A stretch of 64,000 nt of DNA, from positions 1 through 64,000 of the forward strand of contig MU401656.1 in NCBI GenBank assembly GCA_022579005.1. The letters run 5' to 3'. The translations under genes and the position numbers were made by a program. Source of the DNA: Poronia punctata (Eukaryota; Ascomycota; Sordariomycetes; Xylariales; Xylariaceae). Positions 10,797-19,849 of this stretch are shown here, in pieces. Below the pieces are notes generated by a model. That model saw only the letters and a program-made list of their open reading frames with translations. It did no database searches and was not told the DNA's origin. Position 1 is the first letter of the stretch. Each line of letters starts with the position of its first letter.

Positions 10797-12248
10797 GCAG
10801 CACTGCCACTTCCAAACAACTTCGACGCGTTTGAGTCTAGCAATACAGGTTTAAGCATCGCCGAACTGGCATTGGCAAATTTGTGGCTTTCTGTGCTGAT
10901 GGATGGTGATATACCGGTTGCTCATCCTATTAGCGCCGAGTCGGACTTCTTCCGGTCTGGAGGTAACTCAATTCTCCTAATGAGACTGCAGGCTAGGATT
11001 ATGGACTCCTTCGGTGTCAGGCCATCACTTTTTCAACTCTTCAGTGCTACGTCCCTAGGGGAGATGACTGCCAATCTTGATACCGCCGGGGCAACGGCTA
11101 TTGTAGCTACGCGGCAGCAAATTAACTGGAATCACGAGATCGAACTCGACCTCTCCTGCCCAATTCCTTCTTCTCCAGCAAACCGGAGCCGGGTGTCAGG
11201 GACGTATGAGGACGTACTTGTATTCTCGCCATGTAGAACAGTCGTGCTTACCGGCGCCACCGGCCACCTGGGACAGTACATTCTTTCCGCCTTGCTCGCT
11301 AATGAGCATATACAGCGGATCTACTGCATCGCTGTTCGGTCACCGGGCCGGCTCAAGGCTATATCAGACCCCCGTGTACACGTCTATGGCGGAGACCTGA
11401 CGCTCCCTAGACTAGGTCTTGAGCCCGGGGACGCCGAGACGATATTCCAAGCCGCTGATGCCGTCGTGCATAACGGTGCCGACGTGTCGTTCCTGAAGAC
11501 ATATACGGCCCTCCGCAGTAGCAATGTGGACTCCACCAAAGAGCTGATCCATCTTATTTCGAAATATCTAGGGGTGAATTCGCAGCGTGAGTGCCGCCGA
11601 ACCTTTCATTACATTTCGACAGTCGGCGTCGCCCAGCTCCAATCTAGTATATCGGAGTTTAGCCCAATTCCCGCGTCATCTATTGCGGAGCCTACCGACG
11701 GGTCCAACGGGTACGTCGCATCAAAGTGGACTAGCGAAAGAGTGCTCGAGCGCCTCGCCGGCAAAATGCAAAACACCGACTCGGGAAGCGCAGACATGCC
11801 GCACATCGTAATACACCGACCGTCCTCGATATTTGACTTGGATGCATGCGAACCGCCCAAGTTGGACATCATACAGAACTTGCTTGAATACAGTCGGAGA
11901 CTGCGGGCGACACCGAAAGATCTCAGCTGCTGGTGGAAGGGCTACATCGACCTTATCGGAGCAGAAGATGTAGCGCGGGGCGTGGTTCAGAATCTGATTA
12001 GGTCGAGCACGGCAACTTCTCTAACCCAACATGCTTCTTACGAACATCATAGTGGTGTGCACGAGATAAGGGTAGAGGAGCTGCGAACGTGGCTTGAGAA
12101 AACACACGGCACCCCTTTCGAGTCCCTCCCCGTCGACAAATGGCTTGTAGAAGCGAAAGCACTGGGAATGCATGAAGCTGTCGCCACTTATGTGGAATCA
12201 ATAGTACTTGAAGATGGGTTGATTGTCTCGCCGAGGATTATGAGATAA
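10797..12248 (+). other. T (PCP) and terminal reductase (R) segment of the relic
   Basis: This is an open frame after the last frame change. The T domain has its Ser in DFFRSGGNSILLMRLQ (about 10950). The terminal domain is SDR-like, with nucleotide loop VLTGATGHLGQ (about 11245-11277), the YISTVG strand (about 11610) and GYVASKW (about 11710). The Tyr and Lys of the YxxxK pair are both kept, which fits NADPH-dependent release of an aldehyde and argues against a redox-inactive Dieckmann-type R* domain. Confidence 0.88.
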
Positions 12249-13161
12249 TTATAGGTAAACTGCTGGCTTGGAGGTCGAACTGCTTTGCTACACGGATACT
12301 TTGGGGATCCCCTTGGGGCCCCTGTAGGCTGTCACTGAACACGCCGATGACTACGTCTTGGCTCTGAGAGTCCAGACCCTTGACCCAAGCACTTGTTGCG
12401 CGTGAATAGCACTGGCCGTTAGCGATTCTACCACGGATTTCGAGATCATCTATACGGCTGGCTAGACTGTCACAGCGACTGTTGAAAATGGCGCTGGGAA
12501 TGGCGACGCCCCAGACTGTGCCAAAAGTGCGGATAAATGCCCATGTGGCGGATGATGATGCTGTATCCTTTTCTTCCAAGGCTGCTTGTACTGCCGGTAG
12601 GAGCGTGCTGAGAGCTAGTCCAGAGCCCAGATCTCCGATCAACTGAAGCCCGACTGACAGACCGGCCGTACTGTTCCCATCCAGAAGAATAAACAAGCCT
12701 GCTCCCAAGGCCACCAGCAAGAAAGCCGCAAGGTGGATTGGCCTGTACCTTCCAAATTTAGACAGCAGAACGCCGCCGATTAATCCTGCAGGAACAAGAA
12801 TGATAACCGTGGGTAACAAGAGCACGCCGGAGTGAGTGGGATCATAAAGCTTGGCGCCCTGGAAGAAAACCGGGAGGAAGTAAAGGACCCAAAACGAGAA
12901 CAGGGAGTGTATAAAAGTGAGGAAGAATGCAACTGACGGAGTCCTGTTGCTAAAAAGATGAGGTGGTGTCATAGGGTTGACATACTATCTAGAGGACTTG
13001 TAGGCGATAAAAGCGGCCATTCCAGCAAATCCAAGCAGCAAGGAGAGAAGAACACGCTCTGAAGGCCAGGAATAGCGTGTGCCACCATATGTGAGCGCAA
13101 TTGAGATGGACGTGACCGACGCGATGAGTACTACGTTACCAGTGTAATCGATGCGCCGCAT
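12238..13161 (-). pseudogene. MFS efflux transporter, 5'-truncated with nonsense codon
   Basis: This is the C-terminal half of a 14-helix-type drug-export permease of the kind found in fungal toxin and antibiotic clusters. Reading from 13161, MRRIDYTGN and a hydrophobic segment lead to a TAG at 12985-12987; the same frame continues through LFSNRT and about six further hydrophobic helices to the stop at 12238-12240. The N-terminal helices expected before RRIDYTGN are not found upstream to 13400, so the 5' half is missing. Its 3' end overlaps the 3' end of the PKS-NRPS by 11 bp on the opposite strand. It was probably the cluster exporter. Confidence 0.82.
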
Positions 13162-13635
13162 GAAGCCTTATCCAGGTATAGGTTATCTTCACGACGTCTT
13201 CAGACGACACTGGAATAACATGCGGCTGTAGGAATATTCAAATCTCCAGGTGCTAGATCGTGCCATGACAATAGGTAAAGTACTTTGTTTGGTCGTGTTA
13301 TCTCCGTTGTTACTTGCAGCTCTTGGTCAACGTCGCAATATGAAATGTCCGAGACTCAAGGTGGTCGTGTCAGAGAAGCCTTGACATGCAGGTGACAAGT
13401 TACAACCAATATTCATCCCGCAGGTGATCCCTACGTCAACCACCACCCTCCTTTACCTGCCTCACCCCTCATCGGACACATTCTTACTTTGTATCATGAT
13501 GAGCTTCTACCTTAAGTCTGACAATAAAAATCCGGCTTCTCCCCGTCCAGTCACCAGTTATATCTTGAACCAATTGTGTAGCTCTTTGATACGTATTTTT
13601 GAGTCCCTTTGAAGAACAAGTTATTTTAATCAACC
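13162..13635. other. Intergenic region upstream of the EthD-like gene
   Basis: I see no gene. It separates the truncated MFS relic (leftwards) from the EthD-like gene (rightwards) and would hold the latter's promoter. The missing 5' half of the MFS gene is not recognisable here. Confidence 0.5.
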
Positions 13636-14211
13636 ATGGCCAAGGCAGAGCGTGTCCTTCGTATTTCCGGGACCTACCACCGTAAACAGGGCGTCTCCGA
13701 GAAAGAGTTCCACGACTTCCTTGCTTACCGACACGGCATTGAGTGTGCCAAAGTTCATGAGAGACATGGGATTCTGAAGTATGACATGGTTAGTTAAAGC
13801 CTCTTGTGGTCGCCATTATTGGAACTTGACCCTCCTCTCAGTACACTCAACTAATCTTGGCCCTACCGGGGGGCCCAGATATTCAACACCACCGCGACGC
13901 GAGCCCTAGGGAAGAGCTTGAATCTCCCATACAAACTTAATGACTATGACCTACAGATAGAATACTACTTCAAGGATGTGGAATCACTACTGGGTATCTC
14001 AGGCGACAAGGACTTTAAAGTCCTGCATGGCGAGGCCGAGCCTTATGTGGACTTGACCACGACGAACATCACAGTAGGTTGGGTCGAGGTCTACTTGGAC
14101 AACGGTAAATTGGTGAATATCGATAGCGACGGCAAGACCAGTCTTTACCCTTCGTTCGAGGAGATGTCGGATGTTCCGCTAGCCAACAAGCCTGCGGACA
14201 AGTACTACTGA
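13636..14211 (+). CDS. EthD-domain (dimeric alpha-beta barrel) protein
   Basis: This is a 161-residue protein in two exons, 13636-13788 and 13879-14211, with a 90-nt intron (donor GTTAGT, acceptor CCCAG). The start MAKAERVLRISGTYHRKQG has a good fungal start context (CAACCATGG). The first strand followed by EKEFHDFLAYRHGIECAKVH is the typical EthD pattern of a ferredoxin-like fold with a conserved His near residue 34. Such proteins occur as small tailoring enzymes (dehydratase, decarboxylase or cyclase-like) in fungal polyketide clusters. The exact reaction cannot be read from sequence. Unlike its neighbours the gene is intact. An AATAAA lies at about 14267, 55 bp after the stop. Confidence 0.83.
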
Positions 14212-14652
14212 GCTAGTCAAGCCTCTTCCAGATGCTTTCCACAGTTCTGGCCACATCACGCATACTTAATAAAGGGCCTAACCGGTGTCTTGAAGCTTGA
14301 ATCCCGCTCTTTGTGGTTTTATTCTCCTAGGCACGGAATGACACTGGTGATCATGTATGTATGGCGATTGGTACCGGTCACAATGAGAAGTGTTACGACT
14401 ATTTTTCATACCATAATTTACGATAACTACTTCTACACGCTCGTTGGGTGACCTGTTGTCGTAGATTATATCGATTGAGCGGAACAGAATCCATCAATCA
14501 ATTTTGGTTCAATTCAAGAAAACTACCGGTGAAAGAATCATGCGCATCATAACGTTATCCCGAGGTTTGTAGATGGTCAAATTAATCTTCGATTGAAGCG
14601 GTTCGACCTCGTCCGAGGTCATCATAATATATTGTCGTTTTGCCCAGCCTAC
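14212..14652. other. Convergent intergenic region
   Basis: This lies between the 3' ends of the EthD-like gene and the small membrane-protein gene. It contains the AATAAA polyadenylation-type signal for the former (about 14267). I see no gene. Confidence 0.5.
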
Positions 14653-15232
14653 TTAACCACCAGCTAATGCGCCACTCACTACAATATATATCAACGGCAA
14701 CTCGGTAAAAACAAGCCTAAGCTTTGTCATGAACAAAAACCTATCAAGTGCCGCAGATAGATCCATCTTCCCCTGTTTTTCCTGCTCTTCGTCACTTTTC
14801 ATAATAGTCGTGATCAGGCCCCATGAAAACGGGGCATTGACTAGATGCGACAAAAAGCATACCAGACCTACCGCGTACCCTTTCCACATGGGTACACGAT
14901 GATACACATTCCAGCCGAGGGTGAAGTAGGACGTGAATTCGAGCAAGATGATGACGGGAAGGGCACCTTGGACGTATTTACGCATTACGTGCGGGGCAAA
15001 ACTTCTGGCGGTGCGATTGCCAGTCTCGGGGGCATCGTGCATGGATGAGAATATAAGCAACTGATCAAAATGGCACATGGTTCTATAGAGTTATTAGTAC
15101 CATTATCTGATGAAGATGTCTACTCTCACGTGTACATCACACTGGTGTGTTGTGGCGTCGCTCGACTTACATGGCAAATGTGGTCGCCACGGGGACAATG
15201 CGTGCCAGGGAAAGACCTATTTGAGAAGCCAT
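14653..15232 (-). CDS. Small four-helix integral membrane protein
   Basis: There are two exons: 15232-15171 (start MASQIGLSLARIVP) and 15082-14653, joined over an 88-nt intron (donor GTAAGT, acceptor CTATAG). The product is 163 residues with hydrophobic segments near residues 5-30, 58-75, 83-105 and 138-160 and a charged loop between the third and fourth (SDEEQEKQGK). The size and layout resemble small cluster-associated membrane proteins of the DUF1772/anthrone-oxygenase-like kind, but I see no diagnostic motif. The first exon is inferred from a clean splice junction and a good ATG; without it the protein would start at 15078. It is intact within a decayed cluster. Confidence 0.68.
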
Positions 15233-15746
15233 ACTGCCAAATTCGTCGCGGCTTGACAATTCTTTTTCGTTTTTGGTGGAAAGGAGTGCCTACACTTAGG
15301 TAGGTCGATATTTGGCTACCAGTAGTCCAGGACTGGTTGACGTGGGCCTCTTTATGCCCACTAAACCAACCAAGAAGCAACCAACTACATAAGAAGGACC
15401 CAATGGGCTGGCCGGGCGTCTATAATGGTGCGAGGGAGTGGCACAGGTGGTTTGTTATTTTCAATGAACATGGTTGGATACGTCTGTGGCCGAAATTAAG
15501 ATGCCGACCACCGAATTAATAGACCGAACATTAATTGACCGAATAAAGAATAAATCACCGAAACCACCACGGGGGTGGGTGGCATTATCTTCCTATTAAA
15601 AGGAACGGTGGGCCCCTAGAGTAACAACCCGACGTAGCATCCAGCGGGTGCAGCCTGCTTTGGTCCCTTTAAAGTTGCAGTTGCAGTTGCCATTGAAATG
15701 ACTTCATGAGGAGAGATGCGAACATGAACCGATGTCAACATGAGAG
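15233..15746. other. Intergenic region between divergent genes
   Basis: This separates the start of the small membrane protein (leftwards) from the trans-ER relic (rightwards), so it would hold both promoters. Short reading frames inside show no domain. A short string of TTGCAG repeats lies at about 15674-15690. Confidence 0.45.
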
Positions 15747-16417
15747 ATGGACAGTGAATCCCACGCCAAGCCGTTTCCATGGGCGTCACCGCGCCACCAA
15801 GCGGCAGTTATCTGCACCTCCAAAATTCCTGGGGCCAATCTTGGCACTACGGATTCGGCCCCATTGCCCCTCCCGCTCGACGCCGACCAGGTGCTGGTAC
15901 GTACTGTGGCAGTGGCAATCAACCCCTGCGATTGGAAGATGCCCGACAACTTTCCCTCTATAGGCTCCATTGGCGGCAGCGACTTTGCCGGCGTGGTTGT
16001 TGCACTCGGGAGCGATGTCCCGGCTAGCCATCCTGCGATACACATAGGCGACCGAGTGTGTGCGGCGCCGTACACGGATCTAACCCGGCCAATCCTTCTT
16101 GCGCAGCCGACATCAAGCAATACACGAAAGGGCGTCTCCGCCATGTAGTCGATATCATTGCGAACCAGGAATCCTTGAAAGCTCTGCTACGGTGCCATGG
16201 GCCGTCTGGGAGGCGTCTATGTCGGTCTTGAACTCCTCCCGGATGCGAAGCCTGCACGGCAGCTCGTTACGTCTAGCTGGGTGATGGGACAAGAAGTTGC
16301 TACGGTCCACATCCGGTACAGGCCGGGTCCGATACAGGTCTACGAGCCGTTATAGAAGGAGTCGCGCTACTACGAAGTGGTGTCTTTGCCGGACAGAAAC
16401 TAGTGTATTTTCTATAG
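15747..16417 (+). pseudogene. Trans-acting enoylreductase (LovC-type) with internal deletion
   Basis: This is a medium-chain dehydrogenase-type enoylreductase, the kind that works in trans with ER-less PKS and PKS-NRPS enzymes. The N-terminal half is clear from MDSESH at 15747 through VLVRTVAVAINPCDWKMP, GGSDFAGVVVALG and GDRVCAAPYTDLTRP (to about 16090). The text then jumps to a late region (ADIKQYTKG, about 16106, in another frame), GRLGGVYVGLELLP (about 16200, third frame) and a C-terminal GVALLRSGVFAGQKLVY with stop at 16415-16417. About 170 residues including the nucleotide-binding core are gone, and there are at least two frame changes. It is the natural partner of the ER-less PKS-NRPS 3.5 kb away. 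Confidence 0.87.
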
Positions 16418-17337
16418 GCTCCCGAGGCACGGGCTGGAGGGCTTAGCTAGCGGCGGTTAGAAGCTCATTAACAAACGTCATATTCCGGCGTAATGACTTC
16501 GCGCTCTAGGTCAGACCCCCTGGACCATCTTTTTCTAAAGCGAGGACCACGTCGAATACTTTATGAAGCCCGTCGCCACCGTCCTTGACAATGGACGGAT
16601 CCGAATCTGTCCGGTCCCCACCTTCTCCCACGTCTACCGTACCGGGAGGACGTTCGGATCCAGCATTAACCCCCTGTTGGCGTCCGATCCCCATGGATTT
16701 TTCGACGCATTGAAAACTGTGCAGAAATATCCGTGCCGTAATAGTTGTCTGTAATACGTTTCCGCTCCGCATATTAAAACTACCGAAACGGAACTGGGGC
16801 AGAGCGGCCAGCGGCTGTTGCACAGGGCCCCCTCTGATGTCAGACTGCAAAAGTTTGGCCAGGTAGTGGAATATTTCACTGAAAATGTCGACTAGCCGGG
16901 CGTAACAGGATATCATAGCACATATAGTGGCAGTATCCAGGGCAGCAACGGGGACGGCAGTACCTGGTGCACCGGATGTACGGAGGGTACTTGCTCTTTG
17001 AAACGAAGCTGCTCCGGGACCCGTCGTTGCCTCCCACCCCCTTTCTTGGACCCTGTCCCTGGCCGGGTTTTCGGGTCCTCGTGTTTTTGACCATGTGGCA
17101 TAAACTGGCCGTAAGCCCTCAAAAGGTCGACAAAGACCTGTGCTTTGGTCAGAACATCATCGACGGGCAGCGCACCCCCAGAGAGCCTTGTATGGGGTTC
17201 CTCGATGCCGCTGTTCCCGCTAACACCGAACCCTACTTTGGCACCAGTTCTGATGTGGTTAAACTGGTCCTTGAGAAGAAGATGCAAATCCCAAAGTTCT
17301 TGTGTGAACTCTTCTTGATAATTCTCCCATGTCACAG
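16418..17337. other. Unresolved region, possibly decayed coding sequence
   Basis: The base composition is coding-like and medium-length frames occur on both strands (for example minus 17347-16913, plus 16563-16754 and 16967-17359), but none shows a family I recognise and they contradict each other. It may hold another dead cluster gene and the 5' end of the receptor gene that follows. I do not assign a product. Confidence 0.35.
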
Positions 17338-18798
17338 CCGACTGCATATGTACGGTTGAGTCCTATGCCCAACGAGCGGGCGCTTGTCTCGCCAAGGCTT
17401 GCACGATACGAGAGACTCTCTGTAAGTCGTTTAGTTTCCACGACGGGATTCCAACAATGCATTGCCATCTGACTGACTCGGTCCCAGCATCAACAAATAT
17501 CACGAACAGTCTCTGCGGTGTGACACCCCACTCGGACTTATCGTACGTGCCTATTGTCGCCGTATTTCTTGCCTTGGCCACAACGGCCTCGTTGCTCCGC
17601 GCGACGGCACGAATAGTGGTACATGTTCAAGTGGGGTGTGACGATGCCTCCATGATACTCGCATTGGTTTGTCGCTCAGTCTTTCTCTCCATTGTCGTCC
17701 TAACTAACATGGCCAATTTGTTTTGGTCGCGATCAGTGGGATACAATTCTACTGTAGGCACACAGTGGTCACTTTCTCGTCTTTGCTTCCGCTGACAGCG
17801 TCGTCAAAGTGAAACCATTAGGCTTTGGCCTTGACATCTGGGCGGTTCCTCTAGATAATGTTTCCAAGATCTTATTGGTAAGAGAACCACATGCCTAATA
17901 CCTGATGTAATACAATTACCTACTTGGTACATTGGACTAATGCCCCTCACGTACCGGTCAGGCCCAATATGTGACTGGGTTATTGTACACGACAGCACGA
18001 TACCTGATCCGAGTATCCATCCTACTTTTCTATCTCAGGATCTTCACAATATCCATGGCAAGGAAACTTGCACCATACACACTAGTCCTCATAGTGTGCG
18101 AGGGAATCGCTTTCATAGTGCCGACGATATTTCAGTGCTCCCCGATAAGTCTGTTCTGGGAAGGCTGGGACTTGCAGCATCCAGGTCATTGTGTAGATCT
18201 CCAATTGTTGCTATGGGTCAGTGTAGGCCTAGGTATAGCCTGCGACGTTTGGATGATCGTTTTTCCAATAGCATTCATATCCAAGCTTAAGCTTGACATG
18301 GGCGCCAGGTTGCGCGTTTCCGTCATGTTTGCGCTTGGTATAGTGTAAGTATATCCCTTATAATGTTGTCATGGTTCCCATTACTCTTACTGACCATTAT
18401 ATTACCTACCTAGCGTTACTGCACTCAACGTAGCCCGCATTGCTGCTCTGAGGGAATTCTCTCGCTTAACAAACACAACGTATGAGTGTATGCCCTAGCT
18501 CAAATGTGATGCAGTTGTAGAACCTACTGACTGTATCGTAGTGGACAGCGTTCCGATCGTTATTCTTTCCGTCGTTGAGAATTCCATTGGCATTATATGT
18601 GCCAGTCTGCCGAGTGTTTATGGGCTCTACAAGTACCTCCAACTACGAAGACGAAGATTTAGCAGCCAGAGCTCCTCCTATTTCATTACTGACGGCCACA
18701 AGGTAAGACAACAGAAGGGCCCTCGCCGCGCAACAAGTTCAGAGGCACATATAATGCCTGGACCGGAGTCTACTATCCGGATGACCAAAACGGTATAG
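17338..18798 (+). CDS. CFEM / SAT4-rhodopsin-type seven-helix membrane protein (5' end unresolved)
   Basis: Exons 17338-17421, 17488-17666, 17758-17877, 17962-18344, 18414-18485 and 18549-18798 join in frame over introns of 66, 91, 84, 69 and 63 nt. The first exon carries the second half of a CFEM motif (DCICT, then Cys in AGACLAKACTIRETL); SLCGVTP ends it. The SAT4 helices follow: CDDASM, GFGLDIWAVP, RVSILLFYLRIF, HPGHCVD, YDVPIVILSVVENSIGIICASLP, then a polar tail. Such proteins are fungal plasma-membrane receptor-like proteins (PTH11-related group), often found near metabolite clusters. The first half of the CFEM domain and signal peptide were not found upstream, so the gene may be 5'-truncated or have an unrecognised first exon. 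Confidence 0.66.
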
Positions 18799-18944
18799 AG
18801 CGAGTCTGTTCCCTATGAGCCAGGCCGCAGCGTTCCTCTGGATGATCTACCTCTTGTCGACCCAAATCACGGGGCAGTAGGCATCCGGGCTTAGGCGTGA
18901 TCTAACCCTAACCCGATATCTTATAGACATAGTATATTACAATT

Positions 18945-19396
18945 AGGGTTGAAAAATTAGTATATAGTATTTTTTACTATATATAGTATTACTATATATA
19001 ATATTATTAAAATATAAAAGTTTAATTATTATAATAGTATTAGTATTAATAATTACTATATTATACTTTTTATAATATTATTAATTATTATATATAGTAT
19101 TATTATAATTACTATAAAATTATTATAAGTTTTTTTTTAAGCTTAGCATGTTTTAAAAGTAAATATTACTAAGGTTAATTATATTAAAATAAAAATATTT
19201 CTTTTTTAAAAAGAAAAAAAGAAAAAAAGAAAAAAAGAAAAAAAAATATATATATATAGTATTTTTTATAGTAATTTAATATTACTATATACTATAATAG
19301 TATTTATTATATATAGTATTAATATAGGCATTTACTAACTATATATAATAGTAGTATTAGCATTTACTACAGTAGTATTACTAATTTTTCAACCCT
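18945..19396. mobile_element. MITE-like AT-rich element with 17-bp terminal inverted repeats
   Basis: GGGTTGAAAAATTAGTA at 18946-18962 is an exact inverted match to TACTAATTTTTCAACCC at 19379-19395. The 450 bp between are almost pure A/T, unlike the flanks. There is no coding capacity, so it is either a non-autonomous DNA transposon or the deletion derivative of one, AT-enriched by RIP. A target duplication is not clear: the flanks read TTA on the left and TGA on the right. Confidence 0.7.
19206..19247. repeat. GAAAAAAA microsatellite inside the MITE-like element
   Basis: There are four copies of an A-rich unit (AAAAAAAG, 8 bp), followed by a short (TA)n run. Confidence 0.7.
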
Positions 19397-19564
19397 GACC
19401 ACAATAAGTTAAAAAGGGGCGGAGTTACAGCGCTACAACATAAAATTGTCAGGCCAGGGGTTAAATAGCTACCGAAGGAATGAAGCTTTGTCTGTACAAT
19501 TTTCAATAGGTACATAGATACCTATTGACGTTTATGGCTTAATCCAGATCTTACTCAAAACTAA
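19397..19564. other. Spacer between the MITE-like element and the solo LTR
   Basis: I see no gene or repeat here, only ordinary non-coding sequence. Confidence 0.4.
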
Positions 19565-19724
19565 TGTCACAGTCTACACTGCCGGGGGGTCCGTAATAAC
19601 TTATTGTTATTGCACAAAGGAGGGAAGGTTCCTCTGAGAAGCAGAGGTCTCCTGTATCTACTTATATAGGCGTTTTGTGTAGACTTGGTCTGTACACGTA
19701 GGCACAAAGACCGGAACCGTGCCA
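19565..19724 (-). mobile_element. Solo LTR of the element-1 family (160 bp)
   Basis: Its reverse complement aligns end to end, without length change, to the two 160-bp LTRs of the retrotransposon at 22458-29959. It keeps the canonical TG...CA ends that are RIP-altered at the start of those LTRs. The flanks are ACTAA (19560-19564) and ACTGA (19725-19729), a 5-bp target duplication differing by one transition. It is the footprint of an earlier insertion reduced by LTR-LTR recombination. Confidence 0.92.
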
Positions 19725-19849
19725 ACTGAAGTAGTGAACCGGACAAAGGTAGTATCTAAACTGTGTACCTATTCTAACGGTGAATATGATTGGCTTACCT
19801 AACCCGTTGCGTCAACCCCTACCACCCTACGCACCGTAGGCATAAAAAG

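Larger units (their letters stand above)
556..12248 (+). pseudogene. Hybrid PKS-NRPS (KS-AT-DH-MT-KR-ACP-C-A-T-R), decayed
   Basis: This is a highly reducing iterative PKS fused to one NRPS module, the megasynthase type that condenses a polyketide chain with an amino acid. All domains can be followed from the ATG at 556 to the stop at 12246-12248; after removing four introns (2212-2264, 6697-6750, 7455-7530, 9253-9314) it would be about 3800 codons, near the usual 3900-4200. I see in-frame stops at 1240 (TAG), 1984 (TAG), 3836 (TGA), 5260 (TGA), 5344 (TAA), 5566 (TAA), 6104 (TAG) and 9323 (TGA), reading-frame changes near 2280, 2330, 4630, 6040, 10335 and 10775, and a loss of about 45 codons near 9500. 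Most stops sit where a C-to-T or G-to-A change of a Gln, Arg or Trp codon would create them, so mild RIP or old neutral decay are both possible. No enoylreductase domain is present, so a trans-ER partner is expected. Confidence 0.93.

Noticed and set aside
16506..17347. Minus-strand frames as a real enzyme gene
   Set aside because: Low-complexity and unrecognised, overlapping plus-strand frames of similar length; no motif of any cluster enzyme could be found.
18486..18548. Apparent frameshift before the last exon of the SAT4 receptor
   Set aside because: Using the acceptor GGACAG at 18543-18548 instead of CGTAG at 18541 restores the frame and yields the conserved YDVPIVILSVVE run.
18901..18914. 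CTAACCCTAACCC, resembling two telomere repeats
   Set aside because: Only about two units, internal to the contig and next to a MITE-like element that itself starts with AGGGTTG; too short to call an interstitial telomere.
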